Part shown: positions 21,287-31,810 of the stretch, in pieces
Layout: each line of letters opens with the position of its first letter
Position numbering within the stretch: position 1 is the stretch's first letter
Source of the DNA: Scolanthus callimorphus
Taxonomy: Eukaryota > Cnidaria > Anthozoa > Actiniaria > Edwardsiidae
Direction of reading: 5' to 3'
NCBI GenBank assembly: GCA_033964015.1
Contig: CM066915.1
Coordinates: 2,108,001-2,172,000, forward strand
DNA length: 64,000 nt
The notes under the pieces: generated by a model
What the model was told of the DNA's origin: nothing
The model's database searches: none
The model's input: the letters and a program-made list of their open reading frames with translations, nothing else
Position numbers and translations under genes: made by a program

Positions 21287-21639
21287 AACTGCACGGGTAA
21301 TAGACTGTGCTAGCGTTCCGTCTAGGCCAGACTTATGCCGATGTGTGTATAGTTAGTGTTCATTCTCACTTATCATATAAGAAAGTGTTGTCGTTTTTAT
21401 GGCAATTCCGCGCGGGTTGCCTGTGGTGTTCAAAACGTGACTCAGGCCCTTCGGCGGGAGGTAAAACAAAATGGCGACGAGGAGAAGAATGTTTCTCGAG
21501 TATCTGCAAGTTTTGGTCAATTTTCCTGCTTTATTCGTCAAGATGTGAGGAAAAGTACTTACAGACCTTCCAAATAAGGTAAGGGGGAATTTCCTAATAA
21601 GGAAGTTTTGCAACGTCGGCAAAACGACAGCTCTTGGCG

Positions 21640-21763
21640 AAATTTTCTTGATATGCAAAACCAATTACAAAGTAATTACACCAATTCTGAATAAAACCTG
21701 TTGGAGTAATTGCAAAGTAATTGCGAATTACTCACGACAGCGTCGTCTGAAATCTGCTCTAAA
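21640..21763. mobile_element. Remnant of the TA-flanked MITE family
   Basis: The right end CGTCTGAAATCTGCTCTA and internal AATTACTTTGTAATTG motifs match the family at 2335 and 4383. A full left terminus was not found. Confidence 0.45.
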
Positions 21764-22309
21764 GCTATACATAATTTAACAAAAATGTTCGGCGGGAAAC
21801 AGGTGCTCCCAAAGCATTGAATACGCCCCACTGCATTGAGATACGCACTGCACGATGTCATCAGCTCAGCTTACCACTTCTGATGTAAATTTAGTTTATT
21901 TAATAGTTTGGCTTCACGAGGTACGGTACGTATTCGTGTGACGGTATTCAGGCGCCTGTAGTACAAAAGCGTCTGTGATGTTTCGAAACCCTTCATCAGC
22001 GTGAAAGGTTGGAAAGTGCACTTTTGTCAAGGAGGGGTAGTCAATGGCCCATAAAATATCAAGAGTCTCGCCAAATTTTAGCAGAGTCTCGGAATTCTTG
22101 ACGTGCCGCGTCTCGGAACCTCGGATTTCGCCCTCAAACGTCTAAACACAGTATATGAGCTGATATTTTCTTCAGTGTAGGGCTCGGATTTTAAACTGTC
22201 AGTCTCGGTGTAATGTTTTCCACGCGGCTAAACAGCGAAACACGAAGGAAACATGTGTCCGGCTACATAGTTGCGTGCTACATGCGTCCTGCTCTTGCTT
22301 ACCATCTGT

Positions 22310-22530
22310 TTAGGTAACAGAAGACCACGGCGTTGTCAGCTTCGTGGAGTTTGGTAGTTGGGTTTTCTGTGTTGTCAACCCGCAGATCCTATCCTGGGAA
22401 ATTAGTACCCATTCTGGGAGTTACCCTAGCCGGCCTTCTTTGGAGTTTACCGAGGACCCTGGCGCGCGACTCGACCCAGTTCTCCCAAGTGCATTCAGCA
22501 AAAACGACAATGGTTCATTGATGTGACACT
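22310..22530. repeat. Diverged half of the 1.9-kb MITE
   Basis: GTTTAGGTAACAGAAGACC, GGCGTTGTCAGCTTCGTGGA and GGTAGTTGGGTTTTCTGTG match the left arm of the element at 1905-2166. The inverted right arm is not clear here. Confidence 0.5.
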
Positions 22531-22601
22531 TTTCATCAGATTTCCCTTGAGCGGGAACTCATTAAGAGGAGCCTCCACTGCTACTTTACAAGCTCTAGCC
22601 A

Positions 22602-22785
22602 TATGCACAGGAGTACAACAATCCAGTGGGATTTTCCGCGACAATTGGTACTTGCGCAGTGTTTGCTGTGTGATGGCGCGCCGATTTCCTTAGTACAGGG
22701 ACATTATCTGTAACCATGACAACTAATTGTCGCGGAAAATTCAAAATCTACAATCTAAAAATAGATTCATATACTCCTGTGCTTC
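22602..22785. mobile_element. Small inverted-repeat element
   Basis: GCACAGGAGTA and TTTTCCGCGACAATT on the left pair with AATTGTCGCGGAAAA and TACTCCTGTGC on the right. Non-coding; it abuts the minisatellite that follows. Confidence 0.55.
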
Positions 22786-23025
22786 GGACGCCCAGCAATG
22801 ATGGAGGTGATGGAGACTCCTGGTGATGGGTTCCCTGTGCTTCAGACGCCCACCAATAGAGGCTCCTGTTGATGGGCTCCCTGTGCTTAGGACGCCCACC
22901 AATAGGTGATGGCGGCTCCTGTTGATGGGCTCCCTGTGCTGCCCACCAATGGGTGATGGAGGCTCCTGTTGATGGGCTCCCTGTGCTGCCCACCAATAGG
23001 TGATGGAGGCTCCTGTTGATGGCTT
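22780..23025. repeat. Minisatellite, ~45-60-bp units
   Basis: About five imperfect copies of a unit containing GGCTCCTGTTGATGGGCTCC, CTGTGCT and CCCACCAATAGGTGATGG. The last units are the most alike. The minus-strand frame across it is a repeat artefact. Confidence 0.75.
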
Positions 23026-23263
23026 CTAGTTCGAGCCGTTGAATCGAGCAATCATTAAGCGCTGCTAATGACGCTATGTTGTAAAACTGGCCAAATGTAC
23101 CCAAGTGCATCCACGATCATGTGCGACTTTGTTACGTTTGTTTGTAGAGACCACATCCACTAATTCAAGGCCAGAAAAGAATAGGAGTTGCTTCTGCAAA
23201 CAGAGTCTACGTCACGACCTTGAGACACTCACGAGAACTCATCGGATTCGCGAGTGCATTAAG

Positions 23264-23475
23264 CATTAGAGCACAACTTTCTATTACTTTATCGGCGAAA
23301 TAGAGCACGCGTGATGTTGGGAGAGACACATTGTGAAATATCAACATCAACATCAACATCACAAGTGCTCTATTTTTCCGATAGTCATAGAACGCTGATA
23401 GCGGGGGAAAACTATTACTTTGGTGAAATAGAGCATACATTTGGACCAATCAGGACGCGCGTTATATCATAGCTA
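23264..23475. mobile_element. Foldback MITE, TTAGAGCACAAC family, second copy
   Basis: Shares ATTAGAGCACAAC, CGTGATGTTGGGAGAGACAC and GCGCGTTATATCATAGCTAT with the element at 7547. The hairpin loop has gained a CAACAT run. Confidence 0.6.
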
Positions 23476-23666
23476 TATCATATTAGTCAAATCACACTAG
23501 TGGTCTATTGTCAATGCTGCGTTGTGATTGGATGAGCTACTAGTAGGCTATAAGTTATAGCCTATTAGTAGCGAAGTGTCGGATTTGAGAGCCAGAAAGT
23601 GGCAAATGACCAGAAAAAAACGTTTTTGGCTACACAAATTGACCTACTAGTGTGATTTGACTAAAA
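23476..23666. mobile_element. Inverted-repeat MITE
   Basis: The ends are AGTCAAATCACACTAGTGGTC and its near complement GACCTACTAGTGTGATTTGAC; an inner pair surrounds TAGGCTATAAGTTATAGCCTA. Inserted directly against the preceding MITE. Confidence 0.7.
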
Positions 23667-23766
23667 CAATTATTCCTCTCGCCCTCATGGCCTCTGGGTC
23701 AATAGCCTATTCGGCCTCATGGGCTATTGACTTGCCCATTCGGGCTCGAGGAATAATTGCTAAATA
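23667..23766. mobile_element. Short palindromic element
   Basis: ACAATTATTCCTC…GCCC and GGGC…GAGGAATAATTG are inverted, with further inner pairing around CAATAGCC/GGCTATTG. It makes a third foldback in a row. Confidence 0.65.
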
Positions 23767-24249
23767 GAAGACAAAAGACAGTATTGCCTAGTGCGAGAAG
23801 TTTATTACATTTCTATAATATATATCATATATAATATATATATTAAATTCTCTTTGTACCGACGTCAATAATTGGCAGTTTCTACAAAAGTTCACGGTAG
23901 AAAATTGTTACAAAAATAGATTATAAAATCTACACTGGTACTAGCGAGTAAATGCGCGAGACGACGTGGAAGCGTGACTGACTTGCGTGACTACATAATG
24001 GGACTGATCGCATTTTCAGCAGTAAATCTTTCTCAATTTCAGGAATAAATACCTGGACTCAGTTGTAATTTTTTATGGTGTTTTTGTGCTTAAAATTGAG
24101 TCCATTTTACTGCAGTTTTCACAATTCTGCGAACTTTGTAACAACAGTGAAAGTCGTGTTTCAGCTTCCTTCGATCGCACAACTAACACTAAGCAATCAC
24201 TAAAATCACTGAGGTTTTACAGAATGTGCCAGTTGCTTAGTTGTTCGCC

Positions 24250-24412
24250 TGCGAGACGGCTCTCCGGTATTTTTTTCCCCGGATATTTGATTTTTTGGGC
24301 GCGCGGGATTCCTGTGCGCTTTCACTTTTTTCCTTCCGCGACACAGGAAACCCGCGCACCCAAAAAATCAAATATCCGAAAACAAAAAACCCACTGGAGA
24401 GCCGGCTCGAAC
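24250..24412. mobile_element. Palindromic MITE
   Basis: The arms CGGATATTTGATTTTTTGGG and CCCAAAAAATCAAATATCCG are perfectly complementary, flanked by GGCTCTCC and its complement GGAGAGCC. The element forms one long hairpin. Confidence 0.75.
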
Positions 24413-24629
24413 TCGCAGACTACTTAGACTACAATGTAATTAATTCGTGATGGGTTCGCAGAAATACGAAAACCACAGGAAGTGAGAAAACGAGTCAACT
24501 TCAAATCATTTTGCATTCTCGACTGCATTTTAAGGTGTCCCATGGCTAATTCACTGGAAACACAACCCAAAATAAATCACCATATCTGCCCAAAAACGAC
24601 ATATTTTTATCTGGGGACAACGGCCTCTT

Positions 24630-24860
24630 CGGATAAGACATTAGCATCCGCCATTTTCACAGCATAGCAACATAACAAGTCGGAGAGTTGTGAGCGTTTC
24701 TATCGGCTGATTTAGAGAACATTTAGCAATTTTCTCGATTGAATTTGGTAAATCAAATCTGAAACTTTGTTTATAGATGTTGATTTAGATATTTCTACGC
24801 GATATTCGTCTTTTAATATCGAAGGAAAATAATAACAAAGGCTCTTAAGGTTTCCAAACA
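24630..24860 (-). repeat. Dispersed repeat family A, inverted copy
   Basis: Read on the minus strand, blocks AATCAGCCGATAGAAA, TTACCAAATTCAATCGAGAA and AAACAAAGTTTCAGATTTG match the copies at 44620-44825, 45095-45330 and 59575-59775. Confidence 0.55.
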
Positions 24861-24869
24861 AAACAGGGC

Positions 24870-27800
24870 CGTCCCACTCGGAAACGCCACATGACAGAAT
24901 TGTACTTTTGTTATAAATATTGTTTTCTTGTAAATTAGCCATGTTTCACCTTAACATTGTGTAAAAAAAGTTTGTAATTGGGAATTTCAAAGTTTTGCCT
25001 GATATTTACAAAGGAAAACAGAACAAATAGGACATCAGCAGCAGTGATGGGGCAGGACTATAGCAAAGCTAACATTAGAGCCAAGGCAGCCAATTAGAAA
25101 ACAGTATGTACTGCACATGCGCAATGGCCACGGGCCTTTACTTTTACTCCAAATACGAAGCTGTGGTATTTACTATCACGAAAACATGGACAGATATATT
25201 TTTATGGAATAAAAATGCATCCTTAGGGTCCAGAAATTGATTTAATTTCATTACTCGCTGTTTCTGTAATGAACTTTCATTCAAACAGTTTTCAAGCGTG
25301 ATCAAACAAGCGAGAAAATCTACTACATTTAATTACCATTTCGAATTACCGTGAACGGTAATCTTTTTTTTATGTTGCTTGTGCTTGAAAACATGCGCGT
25401 TTTGTCGGCGTGATACATCAAGTTTCTCGCAAGCTGATTGGCTAAAACATAACATCAAATGTACCCCAATTCTGCAATAGCCAATCAACGTGCAAGAAGC
25501 TTGAAAACATGTCACCAAAATGTGCATGCTTTTAATTCCAAACGACGGAAAAAAGTTTGCCGATCACGTTTTTACTTGACAATGGTAGTAAAGAACTTTG
25601 GATAAAAAAATCTGGACCCGAGAACGTAAAACTAGAAAGGGATACACGAATGGAAAGCCAATGCATTAAAGAAACCATTCAGCTCTATTATGCTGCAGTT
25701 AAAGGTAAGGAAACTTTAAATGTGCCAGACGCGCTAATTGAAGCAAAAACAATCACTTCGTCTTTGATGCTCATGGGGGAAGACTAGACCTGTTCCCGCC
25801 TTTTTAGCGCGCGCGCGCCGCCACACAGGGATCCCATCCCCTCCCTAGATATAGTTAACACGGCAAGTACATGTGCCATAAAATATTGTCGGATTTAAAG
25901 GTGTGAATGGTTCACTGTATTAGATACTAGCTGAATGATTTCGATTGATGATTTTAAATTTTGTGCGCTAGTTTTGGCGCGATAGAACATTAAGCATGCA
26001 TTCTACAAGAGAATAACTAATTTTCTACACCCTTTATAAAACTCCCTTTCAAAAGCGTGCATGCGCTGTGGCATAGTAGTTAAAAAATTTGTCAGAAAAC
26101 AGTGCACAGTACTTCCTCAACGGTTGAATGATAACCATTTTTCCAGGACCAGAATTTAGGTTATCTTGTTTTTCAAAGTTCTAAACTGGTAAGAGTTACC
26201 GTGGATAGTTAACGTAAATAACTAAATGTTTCATCTTCCAGTCGATTTTTCTGCATTTTCAAGTTCTTACATTAAAGATTAAAGATCTCAATAACAACAG
26301 ACTTCAAACACTTAACTTGCTTTTTGATGCTTTTTAAGGCATGTGGAGTTGAATGCAAATGAATACAAAGTGAATGCTTATAAACTGAAAGTGAAAACTA
26401 AAAAGTAAATACAAATAAATGAAACGTGAATACCAATAATAAATAAAAAGTGAATAAATCTGAAGAAAGGTGAATACTTATCAATGAAATATGAATGCTT
26501 ATGTATGGCCGGAAATGCAGCCAAATCGAGATCGATTTTCTCAAATATTTCTATTGCCAGAAGCTCCAAAAAACGAATAAAGCTGGACACCCTGAACTGA
26601 TGTAAAACGTAGGCTTTGTGGCTAAATCCGTTTTTCGCGCTGCACATTTTGAAAAGGTCGCTTTTGTGTTGGGATTTGGGGGTTTAGTTCCGCCAGACAA
26701 ACCATCTATATCAGGTTCTTGTCTTGTCACTAGTGCAGTCGCCTGGCTTTCCGTCCCGACAAAAAAACCATTTGACTGCACTAGGCAAAATAGGGCAAGG
26801 ATCTGATTGGTCCACACGTTTGACTGGCGGAACTGAAAACCCGTGTTTTTAAAATTCCCGTTAACCAACCATTTTGGGGGTAAATTGTATTTTCGGTATC
26901 TGTAACGTTTAATTGTTTTCCACTTTTAATGATCAAGGTATCTGGATCAGTCACCAGAACGACAATGCTGTGTGCACTATTTCCTGACAAATTCAAACAC
27001 CCGGACCGAAGCCCTACAGTCCATATACTGGAGAGTCCTAACTCTAATTATCGTCTGTACATGATTACCCAGTTATATTACACATATTTTACCTTAGTCA
27101 TATTTCCTGCCAGTCGGTTTATTTCCGCGGTACAATAGAGTCTTGTGGATGCTATTCTTGTTTCATAACATATATCTTTTTACATTAGCATTATTCACGG
27201 GGTTGCTGTGGTAACCACCGCTGCCTTGAGACTGGCACTAGACAATCTCCTATTTGAAGGCTTTATACGCATGCTCAGACTTAATGACCTTACTCGTTTT
27301 CTTCCTTGCATCTTTTACCTGCGGGAGCTTAATATCCACGAGGTGCCGAGCCATGGTTCACATGATATATGTCCACCATTCACGTGAAGAACACGTGGCC
27401 ACAAATCAAGCGTTCTCCTCTCGAATCTCCGTCTCTCATTTTTTGGTGAGAACTTCACAGGAGAGAGGAGACTGGGGCTTAGGGCCCAGATCTCTCGGCG
27501 CGTATGATCACGTGATGAGATCACGTGGTATCAACTTGTCCTGTTTCTATTTGAAGACTTCAAAGACCTGAAACAAAACGTGGGAACAAACCTCGGTGTG
27601 AAACTCGTTGGCCTTTTGGGATGCATAGCCTTTTTGCTTAGAGAACGTCAGAAAATAGGAAGGGCAATCGATGTTGTCCTAATTGATTTAAGAAATGTAG
27701 GGGCACAAAAGTTGTGGACGAAGGGAAGCGGCCTAAACATATTTACCGAGGTGGACCCGAGAAACCGGCACTACCAACCTAACCTATTCTTTTTGGAAAA

Positions 27801-27925
27801 AAATATCATTTCAATTGAAAATATCTCGTGAATAAAAATGTACTCAAGATTCCACTCAAGATGAAAACTCGCACCCCTTTTCAGCGTATCAAGTCTGTGC
27901 GAGGAGCATTTCTGATTGGCTGAAT
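24870..27925. other. Mostly unique sequence; weak exon-like frame
   Basis: The clearest coding-like piece is on the plus strand at 25557-25700 (…KELWIKKSGPENVKLERD…), ending at a good donor (TTAAAG|GTAAGG). It has no clear acceptor or start and no family assignment. A similar weak frame (AQKLWTKGSG) appears near 27710. A repeat related to 3435-3620 lies at 26725-26825. Nothing else is supported. Confidence 0.25.
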
Positions 27926-27929
27926 TTTG

Positions 27930-28540
27930 TTTCGCCTAGATTCCCGCCTTTTTTGGCGGACACAGGAAACCCAACAAAAATATTTTGTTCATCGGCTTTT
28001 TGCCTTTGACACACAGCAGCCATCTTGGATTTTCTAATACAGCGAAGCAGGCATGAAAGTGAGGCCAAGCGTGTTAGCTCACCCACGCATAGTCATTTCT
28101 GTAAGAAAATATCCAAGATGGCTACCGTGTGACAATTAACCATTATCCTGCGAGATTGCGCAGAATATCGTCTGATACTTAGCCGACGAGGGACGAAGTC
28201 CCGAGTTGGCTAAAATCAGACGATATTCTGCAAAATCGAGCAGGATAATGGTTTTATTATTCAGCACATCGATAGCACAAAACCCCCCGAAAAAGGTGAC
28301 TTTTGTGTATTATTTACGAGCTCAAAACATCACATTTTCCTCAGAGACGGATATCGCAGGATAGCTGTCATGTACAGAAGACAGCTATTGTCGTTCCAAT
28401 GACCATATTTGGGCAGTGCATTGAAGTGCTGAATAATAAAGGCAAATAGCCGATGAACAAAACATTTTTGTTGGGTTTCCTGTGTCGCCGCGCGTGCGCC
28501 AAAAAAGGCGGGAATCTAGGCGAATAGTGAAACAATATCA
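27930..28540. mobile_element. Nested foldback elements (at least three layers)
   Basis: The outermost arms contain TAGATTCCCGCCTTTTTTGG and AACCCAACAAAAATATTTTG with complements at 28440-28530. Inside, CCATCTTGGAT pairs with ATCCAAGATGG near 28115. A separate palindrome at 28138-28254 (AACCATTATCCTGC…AGAATATCGTCTGAT and complement) and a fourth pair, TTATTATTCAGCAC…GTGCTGAATAATAA (28255-28440), are also present. No coding frame. Confidence 0.7.
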
Positions 28541-29349
28541 ACGTCAACTGTGATATTCAAAATCTTTCAGTAGCTAAACGTTTTCGGAATAAGGAGGCGA
28601 GTTCTTTGCTGGTAGCTAATACACTTTGGTCCTCATCAATTCTGCATCGAGAAAATGACAAACAGGGTAGGGGCGGGGCGGAGTCATTTTCCCGAGTCGA
28701 GTCAACCGCGTGTACACATGTTTTGACAGCTTCCAGAGTTCTGCATTCAAATGGATGTCAAAGTTGGAATACATGATTGTCAGAGTGGAGGTTAAAAGCA
28801 TCAAATTCGGGAGAACTGAGGAATACATCGCGTCCTCAGATTATTAACTTAACTAGGGTTAAATTAAAATTCATTTAACCATATTAGTTTAAAAGTAAAA
28901 TTAGTTTAACACACACTGTTAGCACTGTGCGAAGATGTATGTGTCGTTAAATCAAACCAAATCCGCATTGGAAAGAAATATTACTGGAATAATCAAATTA
29001 TGATTGAAAATGTATTAGATGTCTCTTGTAAACATACGGGAAAACACACGCGGCATTCGGTTGCGAAAAGTACGAGGAGCAGCGTACCGTTTCTTGTCCC
29101 TTTACCTTAAATCAAATAAATTATATTTCCACTTCAACTTCCTGCCAGTAGCCGTGTTCAAAACAGCGATTGGGCAAGAAAAGCTCGTCCAAATCTTGCT
29201 GGGGGGTAATGTCCGTTAACTCCAAGGATGTCCTGAAAGATAGCACGGCCGATCACTATTGGTGCCTTGTCTTGCTTGTGCCAGAAAGGGAAGCCTATTT
29301 TTTAAGTCTACGCGGGAAAACTACGACGGCACCTGTGGATTTTCTCCCG

Positions 29350-29706
29350 TCTTGGAGTGAACGAAAACCAAGAACTTGTGTTGCTTGTGCCAGTTGGAGT
29401 GGAGAGTACAGAAAAGCAGGCGAATGCAGCGGTGAAGACGCGATAGCAGAGTACATTTACAGGTCGAGGATAAAGAAAATATATACATAGAAAGATAAAG
29501 CTACAAAGAATTTTAATTCTTCGGACCTCGAGCCTCTGGTTTCCAGGGTAAGAGTGAACGAAAGCCAAGAACTTGTTATGCTTGTGCCAGTAGGAGTGGA
29601 GAGTACAGAAAAGCAGGCGAATGCAGCAGTGAAGACGATAGCAGAGTACATTTACAGGTCGAGGATAAAGAAAATATATACATAGAAAGAAAAAGCTACA
29701 AAGAAA
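29350..29706. repeat. Direct duplication, two ~157-bp copies 197 bp apart
   Basis: Copies at 29353-29510 and 29550-29706 share GAGTGGAGAGTACAGAAAAG, GCAGAGTACATTTACAGGTC and AAGAAAATATATACATAGAA with few differences. Each can be read in more than one frame and is preceded in the second copy by a TTTCCAG acceptor-like motif. Whether it was ever an exon is unclear. Confidence 0.7.
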
Positions 29707-30897
29707 TCGGACTAAATTTTAATAGCGAATTTCATTCACATAATATGTTGTCTGCAAGGACGTTTTGGTTCAGAAAGTGGTTGTTAACAAGAAAATAAAT
29801 TTAAAATATTTCAAACCTTATGAAAAAAATTCATAGAAAAAAACTTCAACCGTACTACAGTATGATGGCAACATCGTTTGACTTCACGATAGAAAAACCC
29901 TATAATTTCTACCAGATTCAGTGATCAATTAATTATAATTTTTAGTCCCACAGAATCTATCAAAAGAGGTCTAAGGTCTAGCATGGATTTTCTATCTGTT
30001 CATCATTTTAAGGTGACTTTATAAGTGCTATTTTTGTTGATAATTGCGTCATTTGTTACGTGTTATCAAGAAACTAAGCTTGCAAACATTTTTAGAAAGA
30101 TTGTTAAATTAATTTGCTTTCTTTCATTAGCAAAGAATTATAGAAATCAACTGGAAGTGCAAGCTTAAAAACTACTTTTCGTTTGAGCTAGAATTCAGTA
30201 AAGCGAAATTTCAAATAAAGTATTTCAAAATACTCTAGTTTTATACTCATTGGTCGCGATTATCAATTTCCCACGGGAACCCTGTGTCGTGAGAAGCGCG
30301 GTCTTTGAAAAAAAAAAATGCGTATAAGAAGAAACGCAACGATTGATGCACTGAGTGAAAAAACGTGAAGACAGCATGCAAAGAAAGCCACGTGGACGCA
30401 GATAGCAACAAGAACATAAATACAAAAACGTTTCAGCTTTCCCTTAAATTTGTTGTCAATAGGCTTCCCTTCAGTAGAACTTGGCAAGCAAGGCTCTTCC
30501 TTTGATGCTAAATACATAAAACTTGCAAATAAATTTTGAAAATCAATAAATTGTTATAAGTATGCAGTTATGCAACGTGTTGATTTGACTCGAAGTCCTG
30601 CTTTGGCAATGAAAATCAAACGTCTTCCAACATGGATACTGGATATTGTGTCCTCAGCTTTTTCTAGCGATGAACTCGTGTACAAAATGTGAACAAATAA
30701 ATATGGTACGTTGTAGATTCTCGCTATGAAAAATATCATTATGCCGACCAAAATGTTGACTGATTAAATCACGTGTAATTGTTTGCTGCAAAATTAGAAA
30801 TTCAGCCTGATTTCAAGCATCATTATGTAGAAGTAATATCTTTTTATTGCAGTTTTTGCGATGTGAGCAGTTAGTCTGCAATACTACTGCCATTCAC

Positions 30898-31201
30898 TCA
30901 CACTGTGACCCCCAACATTCAAAAGACCGACTTCAAAAACGCGTTTTCAAACGCCAATCAAACAGTCACCATGGCAACTTCACGTCCCAGGACATGTACA
31001 AGCGTCGAGCGAGCGCACAGTGCCGCCATCTTGTGTATACAGCTATTTCAAGAAACGTTGAAATAGCTGTAAGTGAGTTCACTCGCCAGACCGAGCTACA
31101 CCGTCGAGAGCGGGAAAAGCTTAAGTCGTCATGGAAACGGTTTGATTGACGTCCAGTAAAACATTCTTCAAGACTGTCTTTTGAAGGTTGAGGGTTGCAG
31201 T
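30898..31201. mobile_element. MITE with ~40-bp inverted ends
   Basis: Left CACTGTGACCCCCAACATTC…AAAAGACCGACTT matches inverted right …AAGACTGTCTTTTGAAGGTT…GGGTTGCAGTG. No convincing 8-bp target duplication was seen, so the superfamily is open. It explains the plus-strand frame of 100 codons at 30847-31149. Confidence 0.65.
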
Positions 31202-31396
31202 GTTATGAGAACGGCAGTAAGATAGTTACATTACATAAGTCAGTTTAAAATTATCACTTTAATTTATGGATACTCCATTAGATTATCCATTATTCTATTG
31301 TTAAACATGCAATCTGTTATCTCTAGGGTTGGGAAATAATCAAATGAGCAACAAATTACAGATATTTTTCATTAGCAGTTTCTGCTTTTGACTTAC

Positions 31397-31523
31397 CTTG
31401 TGTCATCGTCACTTGGTAGTTTATCCTCGTCGATGTCTTCAATTTCTTTACCCTCTTTCTCAACTCTTCTCTCCCTTCTCGCATTTTCGTTGCTAATGTG
31501 GCCTTCCCGTGTGCTATTTACAT
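31397..31523 (-). CDS. Out-of-frame continuation of the Notch-ligand tail
   Basis: Just past the stop codon of the last assembled exon, a frame shifted by one base reads …NSTREGHISNENARRERRVE and EGKEIEDIDEDKLPSDDDT and ends at a perfect donor (ACAAG|GTAAGT, phase 2). Charged, acidic content and the exact donor look like genuine cytoplasmic coding sequence. The shifted frame is closed by TAA at about 31556, so it is reached only if one base were gained in a run such as TTTT or AAAA at 31527-31553. Either the allele or assembly carries a one-base deletion, or the ligand truly stops at 31524. A possible last exon lies beyond an acceptor near 30512, but this is speculative. Confidence 0.45.
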
Positions 31524-31810
31524 TCACATTTTCGTGTTCGCATGTGAAGGCACAAAATTAATAATTATGTCCGGATTTGTCCGATGTTTGAGGTCTGTTT
31601 CGTTTAGTCTCTTTGCATCGCATACCGGATCAATTTGTTTGATTTCCGTGCGAGTATTTGTCTCCTGAGAGTCTCTATGTTTGGTTGCGCGCACACAACA
31701 CAATGGTCGTCTTCGACAGGTTTTCCATATAATAAGTCCTGCTATGAAGCACAGAACGGCAGCACTACACAGTACAATGGGTAATATCAATGTCTTTTTC
31801 TCCTCCCAAT
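31524..31810 (-). CDS. Notch ligand exon 11: membrane span and cytoplasmic tail
   Basis: After the acceptor TTTTTTTCAG the exon encodes NWEEKKT, a 22-residue hydrophobic span (LILPIVLCSAAVLCFIAGLI) and a basic stop-transfer signal (WKTCRRR). A polar tail follows and ends …NPDIIINFVPSHANTKM at TGA (31524-31526). The tail is short for the family, consistent with the suspected frameshift. Confidence 0.85.

Larger units (their letters stand above)
20694..21381 (+). mobile_element. Retrozyme-like tandem element, two 344-bp units with hammerhead ribozymes
   Basis: Two head-to-tail copies (20694-21037 and 21038-21381) appear identical over essentially the whole unit, diverging only in the last ~10 bases. 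Each unit contains one consensus hammerhead ribozyme. Established work describes animal retrozymes as short tandem repeats of a few hundred base pairs with type I hammerheads that release small circular RNAs; size, copy number and ribozyme type all agree. The element has no protein-coding gene: the 70-codon frame present in each unit crosses the ribozyme and is probably incidental. Predicted RNA product: a 344-nt monomer from the cut after 20931 to the cut after 21275. Any mobilising enzyme must come from elsewhere. Confidence 0.85.

Noticed and set aside
20800..21356. Repeated 70-codon plus-strand frames as genes
   Set aside because: They run through the hammerhead ribozyme of each retrozyme unit and are explained by the duplication.
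21470..21546. Short plus-strand frame MATRRRMFLEYLQVLVNFPA… as a first exon
   Set aside because: Good start context and hydrophobic content, but only about 25 codons, a weak donor and no downstream exon.
21980..21999. Minus-strand CTGATGA…GAAAC resembling a hammerhead core
   Set aside because: Only eight bases (AGGGTTTC) separate the two core motifs and they cannot form a proper stem II; no convincing stem I or III was found.
22748..23110. 120-codon minus-strand frame
   Set aside because: Low-complexity translation of the minisatellite; no start context or splice sites.
25557..25787. Plus-strand exon with donor TTAAAG|GTAAGG
   Set aside because: No reliable acceptor or start and no known domain; kept only as a note in the region entry.
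30263..30517. Hydrophobic minus-strand frame (84 codons) as a membrane-protein exon
   Set aside because: Its only plausible acceptor gives phase 1, which does not fit the Notch-ligand donor (phase 2), and no partner exon was found.
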